A DNA stretch of 64,000 nt from Rhynchospora pubera (lineage: Eukaryota; Streptophyta; Magnoliopsida; Poales; Cyperaceae), in assembly GCA_028095005.1 (NCBI GenBank), contig CM051459.1:315768513-315832512 (forward strand). The letters are read 5' to 3'. This document shows, piece by piece, positions 1 through 10,277 of the stretch. The translations under genes and the position numbers were made by a program. How positions within the stretch are numbered: the first letter of the stretch is position 1; the number at the start of each line of letters is the position of its first letter. The notes beneath the pieces are model-generated. The model searched no databases, was not told the DNA's origin, and saw only the letters and a list, made by a program, of their open reading frames with translations.

Positions 1-2365
1 AAAGTCCATGTGTTAGGACTCAAGGGCTCCTACTAGTCGCCTCTCATCCCGAAATGCCCACATTTCGGACTCTAGTATAGATTATGGTGGAAATGGGAGT
101 CAATGGATGGGAGAGAAGAGGAACTCTAGTATACAATTGTTGCTACTTTTGTCACCCCAAATTTGGGGATTAAAATTTTGTTCCTCACCTCTGTCCCATT
201 CCATCCCATTCCATTCCACTGTGTTTTCTGGAGCAGACCCTAATGATAAAAGTCACCGAGTCAAGTAGGTGTTCTGATAAATTGAATCTGTTAGCATATT
301 CTCATCAATGTTTCAAGCGCTAGAAGCATCTCTTCTGATAAGAATAAAGTTCATCCAAATTTCTCAGTAAGGGGTCACTTCTTTGCTGTACTAACACTTG
401 GCTTCACCGCCAAATTAGAGTAACGCGACGTCAATCCAATACACTCTCGTACTCTCCTCTCTTTTGCGACCCTAACAGACTTGTCTTCCTCAATGGAAAT
501 GGCGACGATAGTCGGAAAATGAGGATTCAAAAAGTGCAGGGACTAAATTGAATAGATGCTGTTAATAATTTTCGAAGATGACGCGACAGAAACGAAGACG
601 ACCATCGTCTTCGTCTAGACCTGATGATGCCAGAGAGCCTTTTCTCAAAGGCTACGATGACCGGAGACGTAAACGGATTCAAACCCGTCTCAGACGGACC
701 CGTTAACCAGCGAAATCAAGCCCGTCTCTTTCAATCGAACGCCAGCACTAAAACCTCATTGATCTTTTGTGACGGAGCGATTGTATGACCCATGAGTCGG
801 ATCTCTGTCGGCTAACGGGGTTTCAGTCCAAGGTGGAGCCCAACGAAGTCCAATGAATGCCTCACAAGACCAATGTTGAAAGCCAACTCGACAAGCCCAA
901 CCAAAATGCCACCTCAGCCTAGCTTGCTGACATGGACCAATAGGAAAATTAGTAAATAAACAGAAACTTAGAAAATTATTAAAAATAGTAGGAAGCCCCT
1001 AAAAATACAAACGACACATCCATAAAATCCTAAAAATCTAAATAATCTTGTTTCACATATACTTTGATATGAAAATATGTCAAAGTAGCGGCCTTTTGTA
1101 TTTTTGAAGTATTTTCGATTTAAAAATGAATGAAATAAACTCTTTTATAAAATGCTAGGTATTCTCAAAATAAGGATTTCAAATATGCTATCTTCAAGAG
1201 CTAAATATATTTAATTATGGATATTTTCAAAGGTCTAAATAACTTCAAAAATGCTACCTTCCATGTTAAGTGTTTTCTAAAACTAAAAGGTTTAAAAAGG
1301 CCGAAGTGAACAAAATCACCAATATCCCAAGTGAAACTTCAAGAAATTAAAAGTCCAAACACGAAACCTAAGGCCAATGCCGAAACCTCTTCGTTTGAGG
1401 AAAAGTCCCTCGCTGGGGTTGAGATCAACCTCAGATGACTTAAATTATCAAGTGGCTTTCAAATGACTCCATATGAAGAGCTCTTCTTTTGAAACGAAAA
1501 CCATCCTTTAAGTCAAAAATCTTAGAAAGTTCAGTGATCCTTAATTGGGTCCCGTCTATTGAGTTTGGTACCATCAATTAAATCCTCCTCAATAGCACTC
1601 CATAAGTCTCTTTCCTTAGCCCATTACGTCATTGCCCTTCATGTCCTTTAATCAGAGGTTCCCGTAGGAAACTACGGGGTAATTAACAGTAGGGGCTTGC
1701 GCCTACTGGAAAGAAAGGACCCGCTAAATCAAAAAACTTCTTTAAGTAGCGACTCTTTATAGGGTTCTCTTGTATTGAGAGATATCCGCCATAGAGATCG
1801 AAACCTTAAGGGAGGTGAATCTAAGGCTATGTTCCCATTGTTCTTCGAGAAATTCCTTCGAGGAGAATAATGACGAAAAAGCCGCGACATATATAAATAC
1901 TGTATGATAAATTTTGAATTTTGTCCTTAGATTAAGCTTAATTTGTCCTTATCAGGGACATGCAGATAAAAAAAGTAATGATAATATACTAAGTGTAGAG
2001 GAATGATTTGTTTATATAAATACAAGTTGCTATGCTATGCTATGTCAAGGATAGGTCAACCCACTACTCTATGAATATTAAGTTTGTAATTAATATGTAC
2101 ACTTGCATATTGTATATCCCAAGCTTGCAACGGTTTAGTCTGTGATAAATTGCTTCTTATTTCTTTGCTTATTCTTAGATGTAAGTCGTGTTGTAGTTAG
2201 TCGTGATATGGAAACATTGATGTATTCTTCATATGTTAAGTCTTGATATGGAAACCATTTAGTTGATTTGTTAAGTTATAGAAACATTGATCTATTCTTG
2301 ATACGGAAACTTCATTTTTCACATTGTTAACTTCACTTTTCTTTTTAAACCTACGACAGATTTAA
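1..2365. other. Non-coding repeat DNA, no gene recognised
   Basis: I see no coding potential. The stretch is moderately AT-rich with short G/C-richer islands (about 420-900 and 1370-1710). It carries a two-hairpin module at 1661-1708 that recurs at 25511-25564. Other short similarities to 23700-25600, such as gatctt(t/c)tgtgacg near 759 and 24032, suggest that both stretches are diverged copies of one unclassified non-coding repeat, perhaps a large LTR-retroelement derivative. That classification is inference. Confidence 0.4.
1661..1708 (+). repeat. Two-hairpin module, copy 1
   Basis: The first hairpin, 1661-1678, has a perfect 7-bp stem (CCCGTAG/CTACGGG) closed by a GAAA loop. A spacer ending GGTAATTAA leads to the second hairpin at 1687-1708 (CAGTAGG/CCTACTG with an 8-nt loop GGCTTGCG). 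It is followed by GGAAAGAAAGGACC. The second hairpin and its flanks are nearly identical to 25543-25564, while the first hairpin differs in sequence but keeps a 7-bp stem. Confidence 0.5.
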
Positions 2366-3965
2366 ATGGCCCGTTTAAAGGAGTCAGCCAGGAAGTCGAC
2401 ACACGACATACCTTTCATCCGGAGATCCAAGCAGCAGATCAAGGACCCCCGAGCCCAGCACGAGAAGGGTACGAACACGTTCAGTAACGAGAAGAACGCT
2501 AGAGAATCTTATTACTCAATTCGGTGAGGCAGAACTTGAGCAACACTCAAATGACCAGCACAAGAACGAGTCCCAGCCCCGCACAGTAGAGGAACTAGAG
2601 AATGAAAATGGTGAGGTAGAACTTGAGCAACACTCAAATGAGCAACCCGAACCCGAGTCCCAGCCCCGCACAGTAGAGGAACCAGAGAATGAAAATGGTG
2701 AGGCAGAACTTGAGCAACACTCAAATGACCAGCACGAGAACGAGTCCCAGCCCCGCACAGTAGAGGAACCAGAGAATGAAAATGGTGAGGCAGAACTTGA
2801 GCAACACTCAAATGACCAGCACGAGAACGAGTCCCAGCCCCGCACAGTAGAGGAACCAGAGAATGAAAATGGTGAGGCAGAACTTGAGCAACACTCAAAT
2901 GACCAACCCGAACCTGAGTCCCAACACCACACAGTAGAGGAACCAGCGAATGAAAATGGTGAGGCAGAACTTGAGCAACACTCAAATGACCAACCTGAAC
3001 CCAAGTCCGAGCCCCGCACAGCAGAGGCACCAGAGAATGAAAATGGTGAGGCAAAACTTGAGCAACACTCAAATGACCAACCTGAACCCGAGTCCGAGCA
3101 ACACTCAAATGGCGAGGAAGAGGATGAAATACGCCAAGCAATAATCAACTGGGATAATGGACAAAGGAGGGTTGGGCTTAAGCACAAACTCAGCATGAGC
3201 TATCCAGATGATAATGTAAGGGAGAATGAGGAGGATGAGGGTCAGGAAGAACGCAGCACCGACTCGGAGGATGAGATACCTCTCGACCAGCTGTTGATTG
3301 TTAGAAAAAGAAAGAGAGAGGCTGTTGGGGATGAGAAGGGAAAAAAAGTTAAGAAAGTTCGAGGTCCGAGAAAACCTAGGGGTGTTGCAGCTCTCGAGAA
3401 ATGACCCATGCTGAAGGTAGTTGGTGATGAGGAGTTTGAAGCCACCCCCACATGCAACAAATTACATGCAACAATCTGAATGCTTTTATTCAAGCACATA
3501 ACAATCCCAGTCCGTTCATATAATCTTTTCCCAACTCAAGTTAGGTCCACTGTATTGAAAGAGTTCTTGAAAATATATAGATGGGAACCAGGTCAGAGTC
3601 GCCGGCGATGCATTGATGTTTTTGAGAGTGTTGCTTACGATGTTTTTAGGAGTTCACTTACTCGCTTACGTGAAAAGTTGACCAAGACAGTTGGCGAAAG
3701 CTCCTCATTATGGAAAGCCCATCCTCCTGAGTGGTGTAGGAACAAGGTGTCGTTGTGGGAACCTTTATGTGATCTGCATGACACAGAGGGTTGGCAGGGG
3801 CTAAGGAAAACTAATACTTCCAACAAAGCTAAAGACGGTGGTGTAGCCCACCATGTGGCAGGATCCTCCAGCACACATCGAGTCCGTAAGAAAGTGGTGA
3901 GTTTTCATTCTCTACATGTTAGACAAACATTAAAATTAGAGTATCAATATGTGGCAGATAACTGA
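2366..3965 (+). pseudogene. CACTA/En-Spm-type (Transposase_24-like) gene remnant
   Basis: The reading frame starts with ATG at 2366 and needs a one-base shift at the C5 run 2446-2450 to enter the main frame. That frame then runs to 3965, interrupted only by TGA at 3402-3404 and 3477-3479. The middle (2523-about 3100) is six full plus one partial 87-bp repeats, each coding 29 acidic residues rich in Glu, Asn and Gln. After a Lys/Arg-rich stretch (RKRKRE, KKVKKVRGPRKPRG, nuclear-signal-like), the part from about 3555 to 3896 has features of the plant Ptta/En-Spm transposase family (Pfam Transposase_24): a KFLKIYRWEP-like start region, the WEPLCDLHDTEGWQ block, an NK-containing block, and HHVAGSSS. 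A strong splice donor (gtg|GTGAGT, intron from about 3897) suggests the coding sequence ended in an intron whose downstream exons are missing. Both TGAs could be CGA decay. Family assignment is from motif resemblance only. Confidence 0.6.
2523..3109 (+). repeat. 87-bp coding tandem repeats (29 aa each)
   Basis: Unit starts fall at 2523, 2610, 2697, 2784, 2871, 2958 and 3045, the last unit being partial. Each unit begins GGTGAGG(C/T)A and keeps frame. Units differ at a few sites, mainly the (N)DQHENES / (N)EQPEPES segment. The exact 87-bp spacing preserves the reading frame of the CACTA-type pseudogene. Confidence 0.9.
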
Positions 3966-4139
3966 GATTATATTTGATACAGTCAGAACAAAATACGGGC
4001 CCAGTGGTTGTTTAAGGCCTTGCCCAGGGCCCAAATACAGTGGAGGACCAAGAAAGGTCGCATAAAGAAATCCTTCTCGGGGTCCCTAAAGGAAAGATGA
4101 TCGAAAACCGTTATGAGTAAGGTGGACCCAGTGCCGTTA
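3966..4139. other. Junction segment of unknown origin
   Basis: This short stretch lies between the CACTA-type remnant and the gypsy fragment. It does not match the equivalent part of the gypsy copy at 55100-55188, so the gypsy homology ends abruptly at about 4140. Nothing else is recognised in it. Confidence 0.4.
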
Positions 4140-5492
4140 TGCAGGTATCTCCATGATGGTAATGGGGGTTTCATTGTTCATGTCTGATCCTTTTGCCAAT
4201 TTGGACAGTGCATCCGCTATTTCGTTCATTCCCCTTGGCACATGTTCGATCATGACTTCTTCAAATGTTGCTAAGACTTCTTTCGCTTTCTCCAAGTATT
4301 TCGCTAAAGTTAGGTCATGTACTTCGTATTGCCCATTGATCTGGTTTACCACGAGCTGGGAGTCCATGTATACCCTGACTTTTGCTGCGCCTACCGCCTC
4401 CACCAGTCGCAGCCCTGCAATCAAGGCTTCGTATTCGACCATGTTGTTAGTGACATGGAAGGTTATGTGAATGGCGTAGTAAAAGACTTCTCCTTTGGGT
4501 CCTTTGATCTGTATTCCTAGGCCTGATCCTCGCTCAGAAGCCGCGCCATCAACATGAACGTGCCATATGGCCTCTTGGTCCCTTTTTTCTGTTCTTCCTG
4601 TATTTTCGACCACAAAGTCTGCTAACACTTGTCCTTTGTATGCTGCTTTGGGTAAGAAAGAGATGTCGAATTCTGATAACTCCACTGCCCATTTTAAAAG
4701 TCGTCCGGATACGTCGAGGTTACCCAATGCTTTTCTCAAGGGGAGGTCGCTGATTACTTTAATATGATATGCCTGGAAATATGATCGCAGTTTTCTGGCT
4801 GCGATGAGCACGACAAAAGCTCCCTTCTCGACTGTTGAATATCTTTCTTCAGCGTCACGCAGTATCTTCGACACGAAGTAAACTGGTTTTTGTATTCCAT
4901 CCTCCTTTCGAATCAACGCTGCGCTTACTGCGACTGCTGAAGCGCCAACATACAAGTATAGTGTTTCGCCCTTGGTTGGTCTGCTGATGATTGGTGGATT
5001 GGATAGATAAGTCTTGATTTGTTCGAATGCTTCTTGGCATTGCTTGGTGCATTCAAACTTTTTGGTCTTCTTGATGGTTTGGAAGAAAGGTTTGCAGACC
5101 TCTCCCGAGCGTGGTATGAATCTATTTAGCACAGCTATCCGCCCTGTGAGCTCTTGTACTTCTTTTACAGTTTTGGGAGCTTCCATGTTGATGATGGCTC
5201 GACATTTGTTGGGGTGCACCTCAATGCCTCTTTCAGACACAATATAACCCAGAAATTTTCCATTAGACAGGCAAAAGAAACTCTTCTTTAGGTTGAGGCG
5301 CATGCCGACTGCCCTCATTTTTTGAAATATCATGTCAAGGTGTTGTACATGCTCCTTGCCAGTGCAACTCTTTACCACCATGTCATCGATGTAGGCCTCG
5401 ATAATTCCTCCCAATTCGTCCTTGAAAACTTTGTTCACCATCTGTTGATATTCAGCTCCTGCATTTTTGAGACCGAAGGACATAACTTTGTA
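4140..5492 (-). pseudogene. Gypsy pol: RT C-terminal part and dual RNase H
   Basis: Reading leftward, the frame opens within RT at the CYKVMSFGLKNAGAEYQQ block, then the catalytic AYIDDMVVKS motif, the RT thumb, a first RNase H with a degenerate nucleotide-binding start (LYLYVGASAVAVSAAL), and a second archaeal-like RNase H (HVDGAASERGSGLG, NNMVEYEALIAGL, YMDSQLVVNQING, HVPRGMNEIADALSKLA). Two RNase H domains in series are a hallmark of the Tat lineage of plant gypsy elements. The frame is open for more than 1.3 kb but ends at the fragment boundary without integrase. The RT palm motif with the first catalytic Asp is missing on the upstream side. Confidence 0.8.
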
Positions 5493-6366
5493 GCAAACGA
5501 TCAACCTCGTCTTGTACAGCTTTGTTCACCACTTCCCTTATAGCTCCTGCCTTAAGCAAACGATCAACCTCGTCTTGTACAGCTTTTCTCCGCTCCAGGC
5601 CAAGTTTGCGCTTTCTTTGCTGAACCGGGCGCGCTTCCTCATATGTGTCGATGCGATGCTCAGCGATTGTTCTATCGATGCCTGGCAGCGTGTCGTCTTC
5701 GTCGGCGAAAATGTCTTTGTTGGCAATCAAGCATTCCCTAACCATGTTCCGGTCTATCACAGGTAGCAAAGTGCCAAGCTGGGTTACATGGCCTTCTCGT
5801 AATAATACTGGTTCTGTTTCTTCCATCGCTTCAGTTAAAAGAGCCTTTGGTGGTTTTTCGCTCAGCATGCCTAGACTTTCCACAAATTCTTGGCTTTTCT
5901 TAGATCGTTCGATGTGAGCAATTTGTGGTGCCATGGTAATTCGGTAACATTCCTTGGCCACCTGTTGCTCTCCTCTGGCTATACCAACCCCTTGCGGGGT
6001 CGAGAATTTAATCATCAAGTGCGGAGTAGATGCGACGGCTCCGATGCTATTAAGGGAAGTGCGTCCCAAAATAACGTTGTAGGCGGATGGAGCGTCCACT
6101 ACGATGAAGCGAACGTTGGAGATCACTGTTTGTGGTGCGTCCCCAAACAATACGTCCAGGTCGATGGTCCCCAACGGCTTCAACTTGTCACCGGTAAATT
6201 CTACGAGCGAAGTTGTCATCGGCTGCAAGGGGTACTTCCCAAGGCCCATTCTCTTAAGGGCATCGAAGTATATCACGTCGGCGGAACTGCCTGTGTCAAT
6301 GAGAATTCGCTTTACTCGTATTCCATTAATTCGGAGCATTAAAACGATGGCATCGTCATGAGGCAG
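5493..6366 (-). pseudogene. Gypsy aspartic protease and start of RT
   Basis: The frame carries the pepsin-like retroviral protease core: IDTGSSADV (catalytic Asp in an intact DTG), followed by NVILGRTSLNSIGA and the segment leading to RT (YEEARPVQQRKRKLGLER). It then reaches VQDEVDRLLKAGAIREV and jumps into a second copy of the same 30-bp segment (5493-5522 repeats 5556-5585, offset 63 bp) before meeting the C-terminal RT block out of frame. This looks like a deletion/duplication from template switching during reverse transcription. Compared with the copy at 57200 the protease active site here is intact. Confidence 0.8.
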
Positions 6367-7577
6367 CTAGATACCATTATAGTCATGTGACCCGAATGAG
6401 ATGACTTGAGTGGATTCTTGTCTATGTTGGATCTGGAAGATGTGAAAAGGTTGTTGTCCACGGGGATTTTTGGTTGCTTTACCCTCGATGAACATTACTG
6501 GTGGAGGGGACATGTGTTGATGTCTGTCTGATGCAGTTGTTTGGAGCCGCGGATTATTGGGATGCTCAGTGCGACAATCGTCATTGTTGGTCCCAAATTC
6601 GTGAAGATGTTGCATTTTCCTTTTACCTCTGTCGTCCTTTGCCAGGAAATATTCGAGGATATTAGTCTGGCGCACTAGCCACTCAATCTCGTCCTTAAGC
6701 TTGAGGCAATCCTTGGTGTGATGTCCGCTACTGCCATAATACTTACAGTAACTGTTCCTGTCAAAAACTTCAGTCTTGGTAATGGGTGGTGCCCTTCTCA
6801 TCTCTTTGTTATGCTTGATTTTGTCGTACACGCGATCCTGGGGTTCTGTGGTGACGTGGTACATTTTGTAATATGGTGCATGCTCGTCTGCTGAATTAGC
6901 ACGACGGTTGCGGTTTCGTTTTGAAGGTTTGGGTTCTCTCCTCCGAGAGTATGGGGATCGACTGCGCTGACAATCTCTAGGTGAGCTTGTGTGTTGTTGT
7001 TTTCTAGGGGATGTGCGTTGTCTGTTGATTGGCTGGGCAAAGGTATTGTGATGGTATCCTTGAATGGCCGCAATGTGCTCCTCTGCCCGAATAAGGTGTT
7101 CGGCTCGCTCTCTGAATGCTGCAAAATCCGAGAATTTTCTGTCATAACTGCCCACTGAACAGGTCCCTCCAATAATCCACGTTGTACAGCTAATAATGCC
7201 ATGTCTTCCCGATAATCTCCGCACTTGTTGGCCTCTATAGAGAAACGACCGAGATAATCGCGTGTGTGCTCGGAGGGATGTTGTCGAACGCCCATAAGGT
7301 CCATGCATGTTTTGGGTGGTGCGCGAACACTGGCGAATCTTTTGAGGAACTTTTCTGTGAGGTCTCTGTAACTAGACACCGAGCCAGGAGGAAGTTGCGC
7401 ATACCATTCCCAAGCAACCCCTTCTAATCGAGTAGGGAAAACAAGACACATGGTTCGCTCGGAAGCACCAGTGATGAGCATAGACTCCCGGAAGGTGTTA
7501 ACAAAGGCTCGAGCATCGTGAGCCGGGTAAGCGGGATACTTGTCGAGACTCGTGAAGTCCTTGAGGCGAAGCGGCCA
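6367..7577 (-). pseudogene. Gypsy gag (capsid and zinc knuckle), frameshifted
   Basis: The upstream part (about 7577-7140) encodes the retrotransposon gag core: YPAYPAHDARAFVNTFRESM, MCLVFPTRLEGVAWEWYAQL, FLKRFASVRAPPKTCMDLMG, and the RDYLGRF block. A one-base deletion in the A run near 7135 (compared with the copy near 58085) shifts frame; the downstream part continues with an Arg/Ser-rich linker and a CX2-type knuckle region (CKYYGSSGHHTKDC), then ends at TAG 6367-6369, where the other copy has a sense codon. The first residues are fused to PMD-derived sequence, so the natural gag start is absent. Confidence 0.8.
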
Positions 7578-8486
7578 GATCAGCACAATACGACAAAGAA
7601 ACGCTGCCAGGAGGGTCGGAAAGTGCAGAAGAAGAAGTATCCTGATCATACCCAAACTGCCAGGCGCACTTCTGAGGGCTGTACACCTCAGAGATAATCC
7701 TCGCACCTAGTCGAATAACCAAACAACCCTCTCTGATGCTAATGGCATAATCTCTAGAGCGTTTGTACCTGCGAGAAAGCAACCTCGGTGGAATTCCCTT
7801 CTTAGAAGGCTTTGAATCCTCAAACTCATACATTTTATCCGTGTTTGATGGCCAGTTGCCTGTGAAGGCCTCAGGGTGATAATTGGTGATATAACGATCA
7901 CTCTTGCCAAAAAAGTAATGAGCAGTGAGCTGATCAGGAGGATGAACTGATGAGCCCGCAATGAGACTAAGAGCCGGCATCAAACTTCGCACACCACGCG
8001 AAGTAGATGATGAATAGCACCCACTCCAATACACATTGAACCAACCATGTAATATGTGTAATGGCATAGTGACATAGGCCCTGGAAGGATCTCTTGAAGA
8101 AGTAAGCTCTCACAGAGACCGATATGCATTCACTAAAGCTGCTGTGGCTAAGGACACTTTATGACCTCGAGCCAGTGCATTGGCTACTACGAAAACTCCT
8201 GGGCGAATGTAACCCACCAGCTCAATGACAACTATGAAGTAGCACAACCACCATGCTAGATAGGCTGTCAAGATGGTCTCATCATCAAAGGTATGAGAAC
8301 TCAGGTCCTCCCATGGAGCACACCGATCAGGAACATAAGTCTTATCTAAACCAGGTACTACAGGCTCCAAATGACTAGCAAACCCCACGGCCCTTTCTCG
8401 CGGAACCTTATCCAAGAAATAACCAACCTAATCCTTGAAAGGAACGTCGCGACCCAAACCTTGGAGAGAACGGGTCATGGCTATCT
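7577..8486 (-). pseudogene. Plant mobile domain (PMD) pseudogene, 3' part
   Basis: Reading leftward from 8486 the frame continues that of 18177-19020 once the inserted element is ignored. It contains typical PMD landmarks: TAYLAWWLCYFI, the block ANALARGHKVSLATAALVNAYRSL, then MPLHILHGWF and, near the end, ISEVYSPQKCAWQFGYDQD. In-frame stops are TAG at 8428-8430 and TGA at 8110-8112. PMD proteins are transposon-derived (MULE and LTR-element associated) and some have become host silencing factors such as MAIN/MAIL1 in Arabidopsis. Here it is dead: split, with stops, and its C-terminus cut at the junction with gypsy gag. Confidence 0.75.
8482..8486. repeat. Target-site duplication TATCT, left
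   Basis: TATCT immediately precedes the left LTR and is repeated right after the right LTR (18172-18176). It lies within the PMD frame and dates the insertion after PMD. Confidence 0.9.
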
Positions 8487-10264
8487 TGTTAGAGTTATGT
8501 CCTAGAATTCAATAATTTAATGACTTAATTATTAGTTTATGTATGGGATGATATTTTATCATCTGTTCCTAGGTTTATTATTGACAGATTATTCAGGTTG
8601 AGGATCTGAATAGTAGATCTCTGTGGATCATTCTTTAGAATGACAATAATAAATCTAAACGGTCCATAATCTTGATAATTAACAAGGAACATTAATTATC
8701 TTATAAGATTAGTATGCAAGTTAAGTGATGATTAAGTTCTACTAATCATAGGTAAAGAGTCACCAACTTAATTGCATATGTGTATGTTATGGAACATAGC
8801 ACAGGACTTGACCCATCGAAATAAACATATGGATTGTGTTATGTGTCATTGTTTATTTCGTTATGATTTTGGTTCTAAGTTTGAGATGTTTAACTTTTCC
8901 ACATGAGGATAGGTTCAATAAATATCGTCTACCGCTGATTCCCGATAAGGGCTGCTATACGGACTTTATTTATGTTCTCTTGAATTGTGCGGGGAAAAGT
9001 TAATCATCAAGAAAACCGTATGTCCCTCATTAATTCACTTAGTGAGTGACGATATCTGTTTGGGCCCCTTGATGGAGATAGATTGTTTGCATGCAACTTT
9101 ATACAATTATCTCTAGATCAAGAAACGTATAATCTGCAAGAATGACACATTCCTATCTTGGATTATATGATGATATCGTGTGACATAAGAATCAAAATAG
9201 GGAAATACATATATTCTCTTATGCAGGATTTAAATACTGTAGTAGTACACTATTTATGCGAATTGGGAATCATAACGTGTTGCTAGATACCGCTTATGAT
9301 TATTGGAATTAAATAACGATTTAATTCCATGTCCAACATAGCATAAATCCTCAAAAGGTCACACAAATAGAGCTTTAACCAAAACAGTGCATTATTTATT
9401 CGCAACAGTGCGTGTTGCGAAAAATATGATAGTTTGATTAATTAATAGTATTGCGTTGTGGACCGTTATAATTAATTAAGTCAAAGGGATCATATAGAAA
9501 TAAATCAATGCATATACTAATCCCAAATTAATTATTAATGAGTTAATAATTGATTATGTTCAACTCATTTAAATTAATTGAGCTATTGGGTCATTATTTA
9601 ATTAAGTTAAATAAAAGCCCAAATTTGAGGTCAATTGAAAGGAGTAATAAATGGAATGGTTAAATGGGCTAAGCCAAGGCTTAAAGCCCATTTAAAATGT
9701 CGGCCAAGAAGGGGCATTTTTGTCCGAGTGAAAGGTTGGTAGAGACTAGGTCATGAGGTCTATATATAGGGGTTCATTTTGAGGGAAACCCTAGCCTCCT
9801 TCCTACCTTCTCTCTCCTCTTCTCTCCTTGGCCGAAATCCACAAAGAAGAAGAGAAAATTTCAGAATTGTCTTTACTCTTCCTCTCCTTTCTTCTACCTC
9901 AAGCTCATGAGTTGAGCACAAACTCTCTCCACCAATTAAAAGGGCTAATTGAATAGAAGAGAGCATACCTTGGGATTAGACATTCCTCTTCCTCTTGCTA
10001 GCACAAGGGTAGAAGAGATTGGTTAATCCTCTAGGTAGACTCGAGACGGCCATCAATGGAGGAGGAGGCGAAGGAGAGCATCCCATCGAGTCCCATGCCG
10101 TAGGATCGAGCCCCGCGAATACGATTTCGCGGGAGGTACAAAATTCCACCTCTTTTCTCTTGTGTCGAATGGTTTACGTACTAGATCTCTCTTGCTCTTT
10201 GTGCTTTAATTGGATTAATTAAGAGTAATTAGTCACAAAATTAAAATTGGGCAATTTCCTAACA
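8487..10264 (+). repeat. 5' LTR of the 9.7-kb element
   Basis: It begins TGTTAGAGTTATGTCC and ends CAATTTCCTAACA, so it has canonical TG...CA ends. Its partner is at 16395-18171. It contains a TATA box at 9761 and a pyrimidine-rich leader after it. Short open frames inside are not conserved coding regions. Confidence 0.95.
9761..9768 (+). promoter_or_regulatory. TATA box in 5' LTR
   Basis: TATATATA followed by GG sits about 500 bp before the LTR end, with a GAAACCCTAGCC leader some 20-30 bp downstream that would be the start of the R region. The same motif occurs in the 3' LTR near 17670. Confidence 0.6.
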
Positions 10265-10265
10265 G

Positions 10266-10277
10266 TGGTATCAGAGC
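10266..10277 (+). promoter_or_regulatory. Primer-binding site (initiator tRNA-Met)
   Basis: TGGTATCAGAGC starts one base after the LTR end. It is the standard complement of the 3' end of plant initiator methionine tRNA used by many LTR retrotransposons to prime minus-strand synthesis. Confidence 0.9.

Larger units (their letters stand above)
4140..7577 (-). mobile_element. Truncated Ty3/gypsy Tat-type fragment (gag to second RNase H)
   Basis: This minus-strand fragment is colinear with 55188-58520 of the complete element further right, and the two align by eye along their whole length. It has lost both LTRs, the gag N-terminus, the integrase and the 3' region. The right end (about 7577) joins PMD sequence in the middle of gag; the left end (about 4140) falls just after the second RNase H. 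No target-site duplication is expected or seen for such a doubly truncated piece. Lesions include a 1-bp deletion in gag, TAG at 6367-6369 and an RT-core deletion at about 5493. Confidence 0.85.

Noticed and set aside
2512..3196. Long minus-strand open frames rich in Ser/Cys or His/Leu over the 87-bp repeats
   Set aside because: They are mirror frames of the in-frame repeat array; an 87-bp period keeps every frame open. The plus strand has the charged, transposase-like composition.
9760..10222. Short open frames in the 1.78-kb LTRs (also 17667-18129)
   Set aside because: They repeat because the LTRs repeat, cover promoter/leader sequence, and have no domain.
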